In this document: one piece after another, positions 7,959-13,988 of the stretch
How the letters are laid out: each line of letters opens with the position of its first letter
How positions within the stretch are numbered: position 1 is the first letter of the stretch
NCBI GenBank assembly: GCA_013298415.1
Contig: JAAFHN010000018.1
Span: 1 to 13,988 of the forward strand
DNA from: Comamonadaceae bacterium
GTDB taxonomy: Bacteria > Pseudomonadota > Gammaproteobacteria > Burkholderiales > Burkholderiaceae_C
Length of the DNA: 13,988 nt
Direction: 5' to 3'
The notes under the pieces: generated by a model
Seen by the model: only the letters and a program-made list of their open reading frames with translations
The model's database searches: none
Told to the model about the DNA's origin: nothing
Translations under genes and position numbers: made by a program

Positions 7959-9026
7959 TCAGCGGATGCCAGTCACGGGGCGTGTGGCGGAGAAATTGAC
8001 AGCGGTTTGGGTGTCGTGATCGGCCAGCACCTTGATCAGGGCCGCTTCGGCCAGGGGCTTGGTGAGGTAGGCGTTGGCGCCCGCCAAAGTGCCGCGAATT
8101 TTGTCGATCGAGCCGCCACGGCTCGATAACATCACCACCACCGGCACGGCACCGCCTGTTTTCGCGGCTTTGATCATGCGGCAGGTTTGGTAGCCATCGA
8201 TGCCAGGCATCATCACGTCGAGGAACACAAACTTGTAGTCGCGCGCTTTGGCCATTTCCACGGCTTGCTCGCCACTGGTGGCCAGAGCCACGCTGTAGCC
8301 AAAACGCTGCAGGCGGCCCTGCATAAAGCGCAGCACGATGTCGCTGTCGTCCACCACCAAAATCAGATCGTCGTCTTGAGCGGGTGTTTCTTGCGTGAGC
8401 GAGGGCTTGAAGGCGTCAAAGCCAACCGAGTTCGCAAAGCCCGTGCTGCGGGGAAACTTTGCGGGTGGCTTTGCAGCGGGGGCCGGGCTTGCATTCGGCG
8501 AAAACATGCGCATCGCGCTGGTGGCGAGCGCTGCCACGGCCGAGGGCACCGGCGTGGGCGCAGGCGTTGACACCGGCATGGGCGTGAACACGGGCGCGGG
8601 CGCTGGTGTTTGAGTGGCGCGCGGTGCCGCAGCGGGCGGCGCGCCCACCTTGAGCTGCGCCGGGCTCAGCGCGGTGGCGGCCTCGGGCCTAAGCACGGCG
8701 GGGGCTGGCTTTGCGGGCACGCCGGAGGCCATCAGCACCTCGATTTGCTCCAACACCGCCAGCAAGCGAATTGGCCTCGCCATAGCAGTCCAATCGGTGC
8801 CATGCGCGGAATTGCCGATCACGATGCCCTTGGTGCCGCGATGTTTGGCCCAGAGCGCTTGCACTTTGGCGGAATCGTCGCCATTGACGATCAGCACATG
8901 CGCCGCCTCAGGCGAAGCCGCAATCGCATACCCGGGCGCGCGACGACCCGCTAGCCGAAAAAACGACTCCAAAGTCATGGTTTCGAAGGGGCTGAAACCG
9001 ATGAGGGCGGATTGGCGGATGGTCAT
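7959..9026 (-). CDS. PilG-like response regulator with N-terminal pseudo-receiver
   Basis: Cytoplasmic protein of 355 residues and first gene of the chemosensory cluster. The C-terminal half (about 221-340) is a complete receiver: D226-D227 in LVVDDSD, phospho-Asp270 in VFLDVMMPGIDG, Ser301-Ser302 and Lys323 in YLTKPL. The N-terminal ~100 residues show a receiver-like alternation of strands and helices (SALIGFS, YAIAAS, HVLIVNGDD, GIVIGNS, then ARPIRLLAVLEQIEVLM) but lack the acidic pair and have an Arg-Pro where Lys-Pro is expected, so I read it as a degenerate receiver. A Pro/Ala/Thr-rich linker (about 104-200) joins the halves. There is no DNA-binding or enzymatic output domain. PilG normally has only one receiver of about 130 residues, so this protein is unusually long. 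The ATG has no clear ribosome site; no other ATG lies close upstream in frame. An inverted repeat begins 33 bp upstream. Confidence 0.87.
   Translation of the reverse strand: MTIRQSALIGFSPFETMTLESFFRLAGRRAPGYAIAASPEAAHVLIVNGDDSAKVQALWAKHRGTKGIVIGNSAHGTDWTAMARPIRLLAVLEQIEVLMASGVPAKPAPAVLRPEAATALSPAQLKVGAPPAAAPRATQTPAPAPVFTPMPVSTPAPTPVPSAVAALATSAMRMFSPNASPAPAAKPPAKFPRSTGFANSVGFDAFKPSLTQETPAQDDDLILVVDDSDIVLRFMQGRLQRFGYSVALATSGEQAVEMAKARDYKFVFLDVMMPGIDGYQTCRMIKAAKTGGAVPVVVMLSSRGGSIDKIRGTLAGANAYLTKPLAEAALIKVLADHDTQTAVNFSATRPVTGIR
8544..8615 (-). repeat. Pro/Thr/Ala-rich low-complexity linker coding repeat
   Basis: Encodes residues 138-161 of the long response regulator, an imperfect run of short units of the type TPAP, TPMP, STPAP, TPVP. 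On the plus strand it appears as repeated GGCGTGGGCGC-like units. It marks a flexible linker between the two receiver-like halves and is a likely site of length variation between relatives. Confidence 0.6.
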
Positions 9027-9058
9027 GGTCAGAAAATGGTCATTGCCCGCAGGCCAAA

Positions 9059-9082
9059 ATCTCCCATGATCACATGGGAGAT
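9059..9082. promoter_or_regulatory. Perfect 10-bp inverted repeat upstream of the chemosensory cluster
   Basis: Arms ATCTCCCATG (9059-9068) and CATGGGAGAT (9073-9082) are exact inverse complements around the 4-nt spacer ATCA. The element lies 33 bp upstream of the first chemosensory gene and about 218 bp upstream of the divergent glutathione peroxidase gene. It could be an operator for a dimeric regulator or a hairpin in the leader RNA of the cluster. No T tract flanks it, so a terminator is less likely. The symmetry is directly visible; the function is inferred. Confidence 0.6.
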
Positions 9083-9288
9083 ACCTCGTCTGGGTGCATC
9101 GTTCGGCGGAATGATCGTGGATGCGGCTGTGAGATGCAAGCTGTAGTTTGTGTCCGTTCGCGCCGACAACGATGAAAGCGATGCCATTTGGTCTTCGCTT
9201 CTTTAGTACAAACGTGCGCCAAAAGCACTAGTATGGCGCAATTGCAACAGCTTGGAGCGGGCTTCGTGACGAGCTTCTCTGCGACCTT

Positions 9289-9292
9289 GGAG
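9289..9292 (+). promoter_or_regulatory. Ribosome binding site of the glutathione peroxidase gene
   Basis: GGAG, 7 nt before the ATG at 9300, fixes that start. Farther upstream TAGTAT at 9229-9234 could be a -10 element, but no good -35 box is found at 16-19 bp spacing, so I do not annotate a promoter. Confidence 0.6.
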
Positions 9293-9299
9293 CACCTTT

Positions 9300-9785
9300 A
9301 TGACCTCTGCCTTTGATTTTTCAGCGCTCACCATCGATCACAAAGACCTCGATTTCTCGCAATTTAGGGGCAAACCGCTGCTAATCGTGAACACCGCGAG
9401 TGCGTGCGGCTTCACGCCGCAGTTCGAAGGCTTGGAGCAACTGCACAAGCAATACGCGGACGAAGGCCTGGTGGTGATTGGCTTTCCCTGCAACCAATTT
9501 GGCGCGCAGGATTCAGGCAGCAACGAAGAAATCGCCACGTTTTGCCAGCGCAACTACGGCGTTAGCTTTCAGATGATGGAAAAAGTGGACGTGAATGGCG
9601 ATGGCGCGCACCCGTTTTGGGCGTTTTTGCGCGAAGCCGCGCCCGGCCTGCTCGGCTCGAAAGCCATCAAGTGGAATTTCACGAAGTTTTTGGTGGCCAA
9701 AGACGGCTCAAAGGTGACCCGCTACGCACCACAAGACGCGCCGAAATCGCTGGCTGGCGACATTGAGAAGGCTCTGGCCGCCTGA
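9300..9785 (+). CDS. Glutathione peroxidase family thiol peroxidase
   Basis: Thioredoxin-fold peroxidase of 161 residues, the usual size of bacterial BtuE/Gpx proteins, that reduces hydrogen peroxide and organic hydroperoxides. The catalytic tetrad is visible: Cys36 in NTASACGFTPQ, Gln66 in GFPCNQFG, and Trp125-Asn126 in KWNFTKFLV. The peroxidatic residue is an ordinary cysteine, not selenocysteine. Cys82 in TFCQRNYG sits where non-animal members keep the resolving cysteine, so thioredoxin rather than glutathione may be the real reductant. There is no signal peptide, so it should be cytoplasmic. The gene is transcribed divergently from the chemosensory cluster and alone on its strand; a small inverted repeat 18 bp after its stop separates it from the convergent ampG-like gene. 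Confidence 0.95.
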   Translation: MTSAFDFSALTIDHKDLDFSQFRGKPLLIVNTASACGFTPQFEGLEQLHKQYADEGLVVIGFPCNQFGAQDSGSNEEIATFCQRNYGVSFQMMEKVDVNGDGAHPFWAFLREAAPGLLGSKAIKWNFTKFLVAKDGSKVTRYAPQDAPKSLAGDIEKALAA

Positions 9786-9802
9786 AAAGGCTTCTGGCAG
9801 CG

Positions 9803-9821
9803 CGCTACATATTTTGTAGCG
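9803..9821. terminator. Small inverted repeat between convergent genes
   Basis: CGCTACA (9803-9809) and TGTAGCG (9815-9821) form a perfect 7-bp stem around a TATTT loop in the 36-bp gap between the glutathione peroxidase stop and the ampG-like stop. Its position suggests a bidirectional transcription end, but neither side has a run of T, so this is a weak or Rho-assisted terminator at best. Confidence 0.45.
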
Positions 9822-11183
9822 TTACATCAAGGAAACATCCGGACGCTGCTCTGATTTCTCATGTTTTTCGTGCAATTTGGCGCGCGCGGCCAGCCAAATG
9901 AGCACCAGTACCGGCAAGCCCAGCAGCGCAGTGGCGGTGAAGAAGTTCGCGTAGCCAAAGGCATCCACCCAGCGGCCAGAAAAGCCGCCCACCCATTTGG
10001 GCAGGAGCAGCATGATCGAGCTGAAGATCGCGTACTGCGTGGCTGAGTAAGAGATGTTCGTGAGGCTCGACATGTAGGCCACAAAGGCGGCGCTCGCGAT
10101 GCCGCTGGCCAAGTTGTCGATGGAAATCACGAGCGTGAGCGCTTGCACATCGTGGCCGCGCGTGCCGAGCCACACGTAGAGCAAATTGCTGAGCGCGCTC
10201 AGGATTGCGCCCAGCATCAGCACCCTCATCGTGCCAAAACGCACCGCCAAGCTGCCGCCTACCAAGCCGCCCACAATCGTCATGATGAGGCCGTACACCT
10301 TGGAGATGTTGGCCACTTCGATCTTGGTGAATTTCATGTCCACATAAAACGCGTTGGCCATGATGCCCATCACCACATCAGAGATGCGGTAAGTGGCGAT
10401 CAGCGCCAAGATCAGCGCGGCATGCCAGCGGTAGCGCATGAAGAAATCTGCGAAAGGCTGAATCAGGGTTTGATTCAGCCAATCAGCGGGGGTGCGGGCC
10501 TCGGGCAAGGCGGCTGGCGGCTTTTCCTTGCTGAAGAGCACGGTGAGCATGCCAACGGCCATGCTGGCGGCCATCACCAAGTAGGCGGTCGTCCAGCCCA
10601 CGGGGTCGTAATTGGCGGCATTGGCCACATCGCCGCGCGCAGCGATCCAGAGCACACCCGCACCTGCCCAAATCATCGCGATGCGGTAGCCCATGATGTA
10701 CACGGCGGCGAGCGTGGCTTGGCGGTCCACATCAGCCAGCTCAATCCGGTAGGCATCCAGCGCGATGTCTTGAGTGGCGGAGCAAAAGGCAACCAGGATG
10801 GCGGCCCAAACGACGGGGGCCAGCCCCGCCTTCGGATCGGCCATGCCCAGCACCACCAGGCCCACCACGATGCCGCACTGGCTGGCGAGCAGCCAGCTGC
10901 GCCTGCGCCCGAGTCGGTGCAAAAGCGGCAACTTCAGCCGATCCACGAGCGGACTCCACATCCATTTGAAGGCGTAAGCCAGCGCCACCCAGCTCAGCTC
11001 GCCAATCGTGGTGCGGTCCACGCCCGCTTCGCGCAAACGAAAGCTGAGCGTGCCATAAACGAGCAGCAGCGGAAGCCCTGCGGCAAAGCCAAGCGCCAGC
11101 ATGCGCAGGGTGGCAGGCTCTGCGTACACTTTGAGCATGTCAGCCCAAGAGGCTTTTGTTGCGTTTTGGGCGTCTGTGCTCAT
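9822..11183 (-). CDS. ampG: AmpG-family muropeptide permease (MFS)
   Basis: Inner-membrane proton-driven importer of anhydro-muropeptides, returning peptidoglycan fragments to the cytoplasm for recycling; in species with inducible AmpC it also carries the inducing signal. The 453-residue protein has AmpG hallmarks: LGFAAGLPLLLVYGTLSFRL (31-50), then FKWMWSPLVDRL (72-83) and GRRRSWLLASQ (92-102), with multiple hydrophobic segments to the C-terminus and a charged cytoplasmic tail. The frame stays open upstream to 11498, but that part is antisense to the M48 peptidase and reads like shadow sequence. The start MSTDAQ at 11183 is therefore chosen; only a weak A-rich ribosome site precedes it. Start codons of ampG and the divergent peptidase are 27 bp apart, so its promoter must reach into the peptidase gene. 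The family call is firm; the symbol rests on resemblance. Confidence 0.88.
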   Translation of the reverse strand: MSTDAQNATKASWADMLKVYAEPATLRMLALGFAAGLPLLLVYGTLSFRLREAGVDRTTIGELSWVALAYAFKWMWSPLVDRLKLPLLHRLGRRRSWLLASQCGIVVGLVVLGMADPKAGLAPVVWAAILVAFCSATQDIALDAYRIELADVDRQATLAAVYIMGYRIAMIWAGAGVLWIAARGDVANAANYDPVGWTTAYLVMAASMAVGMLTVLFSKEKPPAALPEARTPADWLNQTLIQPFADFFMRYRWHAALILALIATYRISDVVMGIMANAFYVDMKFTKIEVANISKVYGLIMTIVGGLVGGSLAVRFGTMRVLMLGAILSALSNLLYVWLGTRGHDVQALTLVISIDNLASGIASAAFVAYMSSLTNISYSATQYAIFSSIMLLLPKWVGGFSGRWVDAFGYANFFTATALLGLPVLVLIWLAARAKLHEKHEKSEQRPDVSLM

Positions 11184-11198
11184 GGCATTCTTTTTCGC

Positions 11199-11203
11199 GA
11201 GGG
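11199..11203 (+). promoter_or_regulatory. Ribosome binding site of the M48 peptidase gene
   Basis: GAGGG, 7 nt upstream of the ATG at 11211. It decides for this start within a reading frame that is open much farther upstream, across the antisense of ampG, and it is followed immediately by a plausible signal peptide. Confidence 0.65.
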
Positions 11204-11210
11204 CGTTTGT

Positions 11211-12107
11211 ATGAATGGTATCCGGCGGGGCGTATTCGGCGCAGCCTTGGCGCTGGCGGTCGCCGCCAGCAGTGCCCAAACGCGAGATGGCGTGCAAGTG
11301 GGCCCAATTTCCAAGGCGGCGGGCTTGGTGTCTGCCAGCCAGGTGGAAGGCAGCGCACGCCAGCAGTATGCGCAAATGCTCGCTGAATACCGCCAGAAAA
11401 ACGCGCTGGCGCCTGACAACCACCCCCAGGTGCTGCGCTTGCGCGCGATTGCTCAGCGCATCATTCCGCATGCTACCGAGTGGAACCCGCGCGCGCAAAA
11501 CTGGCAGTGGGAGGTGAATTTGATCGGCAGCAGCCAGCTCAACGCCTTTTGCATGCCAGGCGGCAAGATCGCGTTTTACTACGGCATCTTGCGCAATTTG
11601 CAGCTCTCAGACGACGAAGTAGCGATGATCATGGGCCACGAGGTGGCGCACGCACTGCGAGAGCACGCCCGCGAGCGCATGGGAAAGCAAGCCGCCACTG
11701 GCACTTTGCTTTCTTTGGGCAGCAAGCTCTTTGGCCTCGGCCAGCTCGGCGACACCGCAGCCAACATCGGCACCCAGCTCATCTCCATGAAGTTTGGCCG
11801 AGAAGACGAATCCGAAGCAGATTTGGTGGGCTTAGAACTTGCTGCCCGAGCGGGCTACGACCCCCGCGCGGGCATCACGCTTTGGCAAAAAATGGCAGCG
11901 GCAACGGGCGGCGGAGGCCAGCCGCAGTGGCTTTCCACCCACCCCAAGGGCGAAAACCGAATCAAAGAAATTGAAGCGGCTTTGCCGGTGGTGTTGCCGC
12001 TGTACGAGAAGGCTGAAAAGCCACCCAAAGTGTTTGGCCCGCCCGCACCAGCCGCGCAAACGGGTGCACAAACGGGTGCGCAAAGCAGCGTACCCGGGCG
12101 GCAATAG
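11211..12107 (+). CDS. Exported M48-family zinc metallopeptidase (LoiP/BepA-like)
   Basis: Periplasmic zinc protease of 298 residues, likely in envelope protein quality control. A signal peptide (MNGIRRG then a hydrophobic AALALAVAASSA core) ends near residue 22-23; there is no lipobox cysteine, so it should be soluble rather than a lipoprotein as LoiP is. The zinc motif HEVAH is at 143-147 (His143, Glu144, His147), and the ESEAD motif at 200-204 supplies the third ligand. The conserved NAFCMPGGKI (111-120) and STHPKGENRI (242-251) also fit M48. No TPR repeats follow, unlike BepA; instead the tail after about 270 is Pro/Ala/Gln-rich and includes a duplicated AQTG. The reading frame is open back to 10143, but the ribosome site plus signal peptide fix the start. 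It is divergent from ampG and ends before a strong hairpin shared with the convergent TonB-dependent receptor gene. Confidence 0.92.
   Translation: MNGIRRGVFGAALALAVAASSAQTRDGVQVGPISKAAGLVSASQVEGSARQQYAQMLAEYRQKNALAPDNHPQVLRLRAIAQRIIPHATEWNPRAQNWQWEVNLIGSSQLNAFCMPGGKIAFYYGILRNLQLSDDEVAMIMGHEVAHALREHARERMGKQAATGTLLSLGSKLFGLGQLGDTAANIGTQLISMKFGREDESEADLVGLELAARAGYDPRAGITLWQKMAAATGGGGQPQWLSTHPKGENRIKEIEAALPVVLPLYEKAEKPPKVFGPPAPAAQTGAQTGAQSSVPGRQ
12057..12080 (+). repeat. Two-copy 12-bp tandem repeat in the peptidase tail
   Basis: The unit CAAACGGGTGCA is followed at once by CAAACGGGTGCG, encoding the duplicated Gln-Thr-Gly-Ala of the low-complexity C-terminal tail, with a third partial CAAA after it. 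It looks like replication slippage in a stretch under little constraint. Confidence 0.6.
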
Positions 12108-12123
12108 GCGGAGAGCGCTTCCG

Positions 12124-12158
12124 GTGGCTGGGCCGCGAGCTTATTGCGGCCCAGCCAC
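12124..12158. terminator. Strong hairpin between convergent peptidase and TonB-receptor genes
   Basis: GTGGCTGGGCCGC (12124-12136) and GCGGCCCAGCCAC (12146-12158) form a perfect 13-bp GC-rich stem with a 9-nt loop, inside the 62-bp gap between two converging stop codons. The placement fits a bidirectional terminator. No T tract follows on either strand, so termination may depend on Rho, or the stem may protect transcript 3' ends. Confidence 0.7.
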
Positions 12159-12169
12159 TCGATCCAGGA

Positions 12170-13988
12170 TTACATCTTGCCGCGCAACGACAAGAAGAAC
12201 TGCCTGCCGCTTTGGTGCCACTGGCCGGGGGAGTACGTGGCAATCTCGTAGGTGTTGCGCACGGGGTTGGTCAGGTTGGTGCCGTCCAAGGTCACGCTCA
12301 CGTTGGGCGTGATTTTGTAGCCCACCGAGGCGCTCAGGGTGCCATAGCCTTTGTAGTAGCGAACGCCGTTGCCAGGCCCGACCAAGGTGCCGTTGCCCAA
12401 GAAGGCGATGGGATAGTCGCTGCGCTGGTTGTAGGCCACGCGAGTAGAGAACTTGTCGTTCTCGAAATAGCCGACCACGTTGTAGGTGTGGCGGCTGGTG
12501 CCCAAAAGCGTTTGGCCGTCTGCATCGGTTGCATCCACATTGGTGTAGTTCAGGCTCGTGCCAAAGCCTGCACCAATCGGCACTTCAGCGCCCAGCTCAA
12601 AGCCCTTGAGCGAGGCATCCACGCCGTAGCGGCTGGTCACCGCGTAGGTCGAGTTCGTGAGCGTGGAGGTGTTGAAAAACTCAACCTGCGACAGGCCCGT
12701 TTTCACGTAGTTTTTCATCGACTGTTTGAACACCGATCCCGACACGTAGCCGCGCTTGCTGAAGTACCAAGCCAGCGAGCCATCCAGGTTGTTGGAGGTG
12801 ATGGGCTTCAAGTTGGGGTTGCCGCTGGAGCCGGTGAGCAAGGTGTTGTTCAGGCTCACTGCGCCTGCCAGCTCGTTGTAGTTGGGTCGGCCCAGGCTCT
12901 TGTTCGCGGCAAAGCGTGCGATCACATTGCCTTTGAGATCCCAGCGCACATTCAGGCTGGGCAGCACGACGTTGTGTGTGGTTTCCACCGTCTGTGGCAA
13001 GAAGGTGCCGAAGCGTGAGCCTACGATGGCGCCTGCAATCGCGCAAGGCTGCAAGGCCACGCAGGTGGGTGAGAGGTTTTGGTACGCGCGGCTTTTCACC
13101 TTGGTTTCTACGGCGCGCAGGCCGAAGTTGCCACTGAAGTCATTCCAATCGTAGTCGGCCATGCCGTAGAAGGCGTTGTTGGTTTCCTCCACCGTGTAGG
13201 CGGGGGCCAAGTTGTTGTTCAGGGTTTTGTCCCAGTTCATGTACTGGTTTGCAAACGCTTGCACCTGATCGATGGAGTAGCGAAATACATTGCGCGGGAT
13301 GTCGGCATTCAAGCCGCTGGCGTAGTTGCTGGGGTAGGCACCAGCGGGCGCTGGCACCGAGCCAGGTGCCAAGATGTTGCCAAAGAGCGAGCCACCGGTG
13401 ATGGCCACCAATGGCGTAGGCGACACGATGGTGGCACCATTGTCTTGCGCGTTCAGGCGTGGTGACCACACCGCGTATTCACGCTTGTGCTTGGCTTGGC
13501 GCAGACCCAGTTTCACGCTGCTCACGATGCCCCAGTTCACTTTGTGGGTGCCATCCAGGTGCAGGTAGTCTTCTGCATCGGTGCTGGACACGGCAGCGGC
13601 GGCGCCCGTGATCTGGGTCCAGTTGGCGGGGTTGCCGAAATCGAGCACGGCGCCGGTTGCGGAATTCAATGCGCGGAAATCAGTGGGGCGGTCGCCGTTG
13701 ACTTGGTACTGGATGTTGGGGTTCAACATCGCGAAGTACATGTGCGGCTGGGTGTTGGTCTCGCCCGAGCCCTTGGTGGTGCCCACGCGGCCGGAGAGTG
13801 TGAGGTTCTTGTTCACTTTCCAGCTGGCATCCAGATCGAGGAAGTTGGACTTGGAAACTGCGCCTTCGCGCACGATTTGCTCGTATTGCACACCCACCAC
13901 GCGCTGGGTGGCGGCAGCGTTGGCGGGCCGGGTGATGGTGGCGGCAGAGATCAAATCACCGGTGATCACCGGGTTGCGGATCAGCCAG
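12170..13988 (-). CDS. TonB-dependent outer-membrane receptor, 5' partial
   Basis: C-terminal part of a TonB-dependent receptor, an energised beta-barrel channel taking a scarce nutrient across the outer membrane. About 605 residues are visible and the frame stays open to the window edge (reading WLIRNP before the GTG at 13969), so signal peptide, TonB box and plug are outside. The barrel shows alternating strands, the hallmark GNPNLKPITSNNLDGSLAWYF region and the closing TLDGTNLTNPVRNTYEIA and RQFFLSLRGKM strands, a style like the large Xanthomonas/Caulobacter-type receptors (TIGR01782). A Cys-Cys pair (303 and 309 counted from the GTG) could form a disulphide in an extracellular loop. The last residue is Met, where barrel-assembly signals usually end in Phe or Trp. 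The substrate cannot be read from this part. It is convergent with the M48 peptidase gene, with a strong hairpin between. Confidence 0.9.
   Translation of the reverse strand, partial: WLIRNPVITGDLISAATITRPANAAATQRVVGVQYEQIVREGAVSKSNFLDLDASWKVNKNLTLSGRVGTTKGSGETNTQPHMYFAMLNPNIQYQVNGDRPTDFRALNSATGAVLDFGNPANWTQITGAAAAVSSTDAEDYLHLDGTHKVNWGIVSSVKLGLRQAKHKREYAVWSPRLNAQDNGATIVSPTPLVAITGGSLFGNILAPGSVPAPAGAYPSNYASGLNADIPRNVFRYSIDQVQAFANQYMNWDKTLNNNLAPAYTVEETNNAFYGMADYDWNDFSGNFGLRAVETKVKSRAYQNLSPTCVALQPCAIAGAIVGSRFGTFLPQTVETTHNVVLPSLNVRWDLKGNVIARFAANKSLGRPNYNELAGAVSLNNTLLTGSSGNPNLKPITSNNLDGSLAWYFSKRGYVSGSVFKQSMKNYVKTGLSQVEFFNTSTLTNSTYAVTSRYGVDASLKGFELGAEVPIGAGFGTSLNYTNVDATDADGQTLLGTSRHTYNVVGYFENDKFSTRVAYNQRSDYPIAFLGNGTLVGPGNGVRYYKGYGTLSASVGYKITPNVSVTLDGTNLTNPVRNTYEIATYSPGQWHQSGRQFFLSLRGKM

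Noticed and set aside
1..9026. Idea that the photolyase feeds light signals into the adjacent chemosensory cluster
   Set aside because: The genes are convergent, not co-transcribed, and the photolyase keeps its repair-class residues; proximity alone is not evidence of a light-sensing pathway.
9234..9246. TGGCGCAATTGCA resembles a sigma-54 promoter upstream of the peroxidase gene
   Set aside because: The GG and GC elements are 7 nt apart instead of the 10 nt required, so it does not fit the -24/-12 geometry.
9233..9316. A 27-codon open frame (MAQLQQLGAG...) that overlaps the start of the glutathione peroxidase gene, as a possible upstream coupling peptide
   Set aside because: There is no ribosome site before its ATG, the ATG overlaps the only plausible -10 element, and the peptide has no recognisable features. 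The peroxidase gene has its own GGAG site.
10143..11210. 356 codons open in frame upstream of the M48 peptidase start, suggesting a much longer protein
   Set aside because: This stretch is fully antisense to ampG, reads as His/Gln/Ala-rich shadow sequence, and the signal peptide and ribosome site lie at 11211. GC-rich codon bias explains the open frame.
11184..11498. N-terminal extension of the ampG frame by about 105 codons
   Set aside because: It is antisense to the peptidase coding region, has no family similarity, and AmpG proteins begin just before the first membrane segment, which matches the ATG at 11183.

Overview
The window is GC-rich, densely coded bacterial DNA. A Pil-Chp-like chemosensory gene set, an iron-sulfur photolyase, AmpG and a TonB-dependent receptor together suggest a Gram-negative proteobacterium, most likely a betaproteobacterium of the order Burkholderiales. 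That placement is inferred from gene content and protein style, not from a marker gene. I see no tRNA, rRNA, CRISPR array, insertion sequence or prophage gene.

Layout. Positions 1-1461 (+) hold the 3' part of a prokaryotic (6-4)-type photolyase of the FeS-BCP class; its first codons lie outside the window. It converges, with a 28-bp gap, on a five-gene minus-strand cluster that runs from 9026 down to 1490. In transcription order the cluster encodes a response regulator with an extra N-terminal pseudo-receiver, a stand-alone PilH-like receiver, a CheW/PilI-like coupling protein, a large double-Cache methyl-accepting chemotaxis protein with a PilJ-like signalling tip, and a compact ChpA/CheA hybrid histidine kinase with a C-terminal receiver. 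A 273-bp intergenic region (9027-9299) carries a perfect 10-bp-arm inverted repeat and separates the cluster from a divergent glutathione peroxidase gene (9300-9785, +). A small hairpin at 9803-9821 separates that gene from the convergent ampG-like permease (9822-11183, -). AmpG is divergent, with only 27 bp between start codons, from an exported M48 metallopeptidase (11211-12107, +). A strong 13-bp-stem hairpin at 12124-12158 separates the peptidase from the C-terminal two thirds or so of a TonB-dependent receptor (12170 to the window end, -), whose plug and signal peptide lie outside.

How the genes work together. The minus-strand cluster looks like one signalling pathway: receptor, coupler and kinase form the sensory array, and two separate receivers plus the kinase's own receiver take the phosphoryl group. 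No CheR, CheB, pilus or flagellar gene is visible, so the output (twitching, cyclic-nucleotide signalling or other) is inferred only by analogy with Pil-Chp systems. The other genes form an ordinary chromosomal neighbourhood: light-driven DNA repair, peroxide defence, muropeptide recycling, envelope proteolysis and outer-membrane uptake. I found no convincing wholly new system. The most unusual points are the pseudo-receiver fusion, the compact make-up of the chemosensory set, and the palindrome in front of it.
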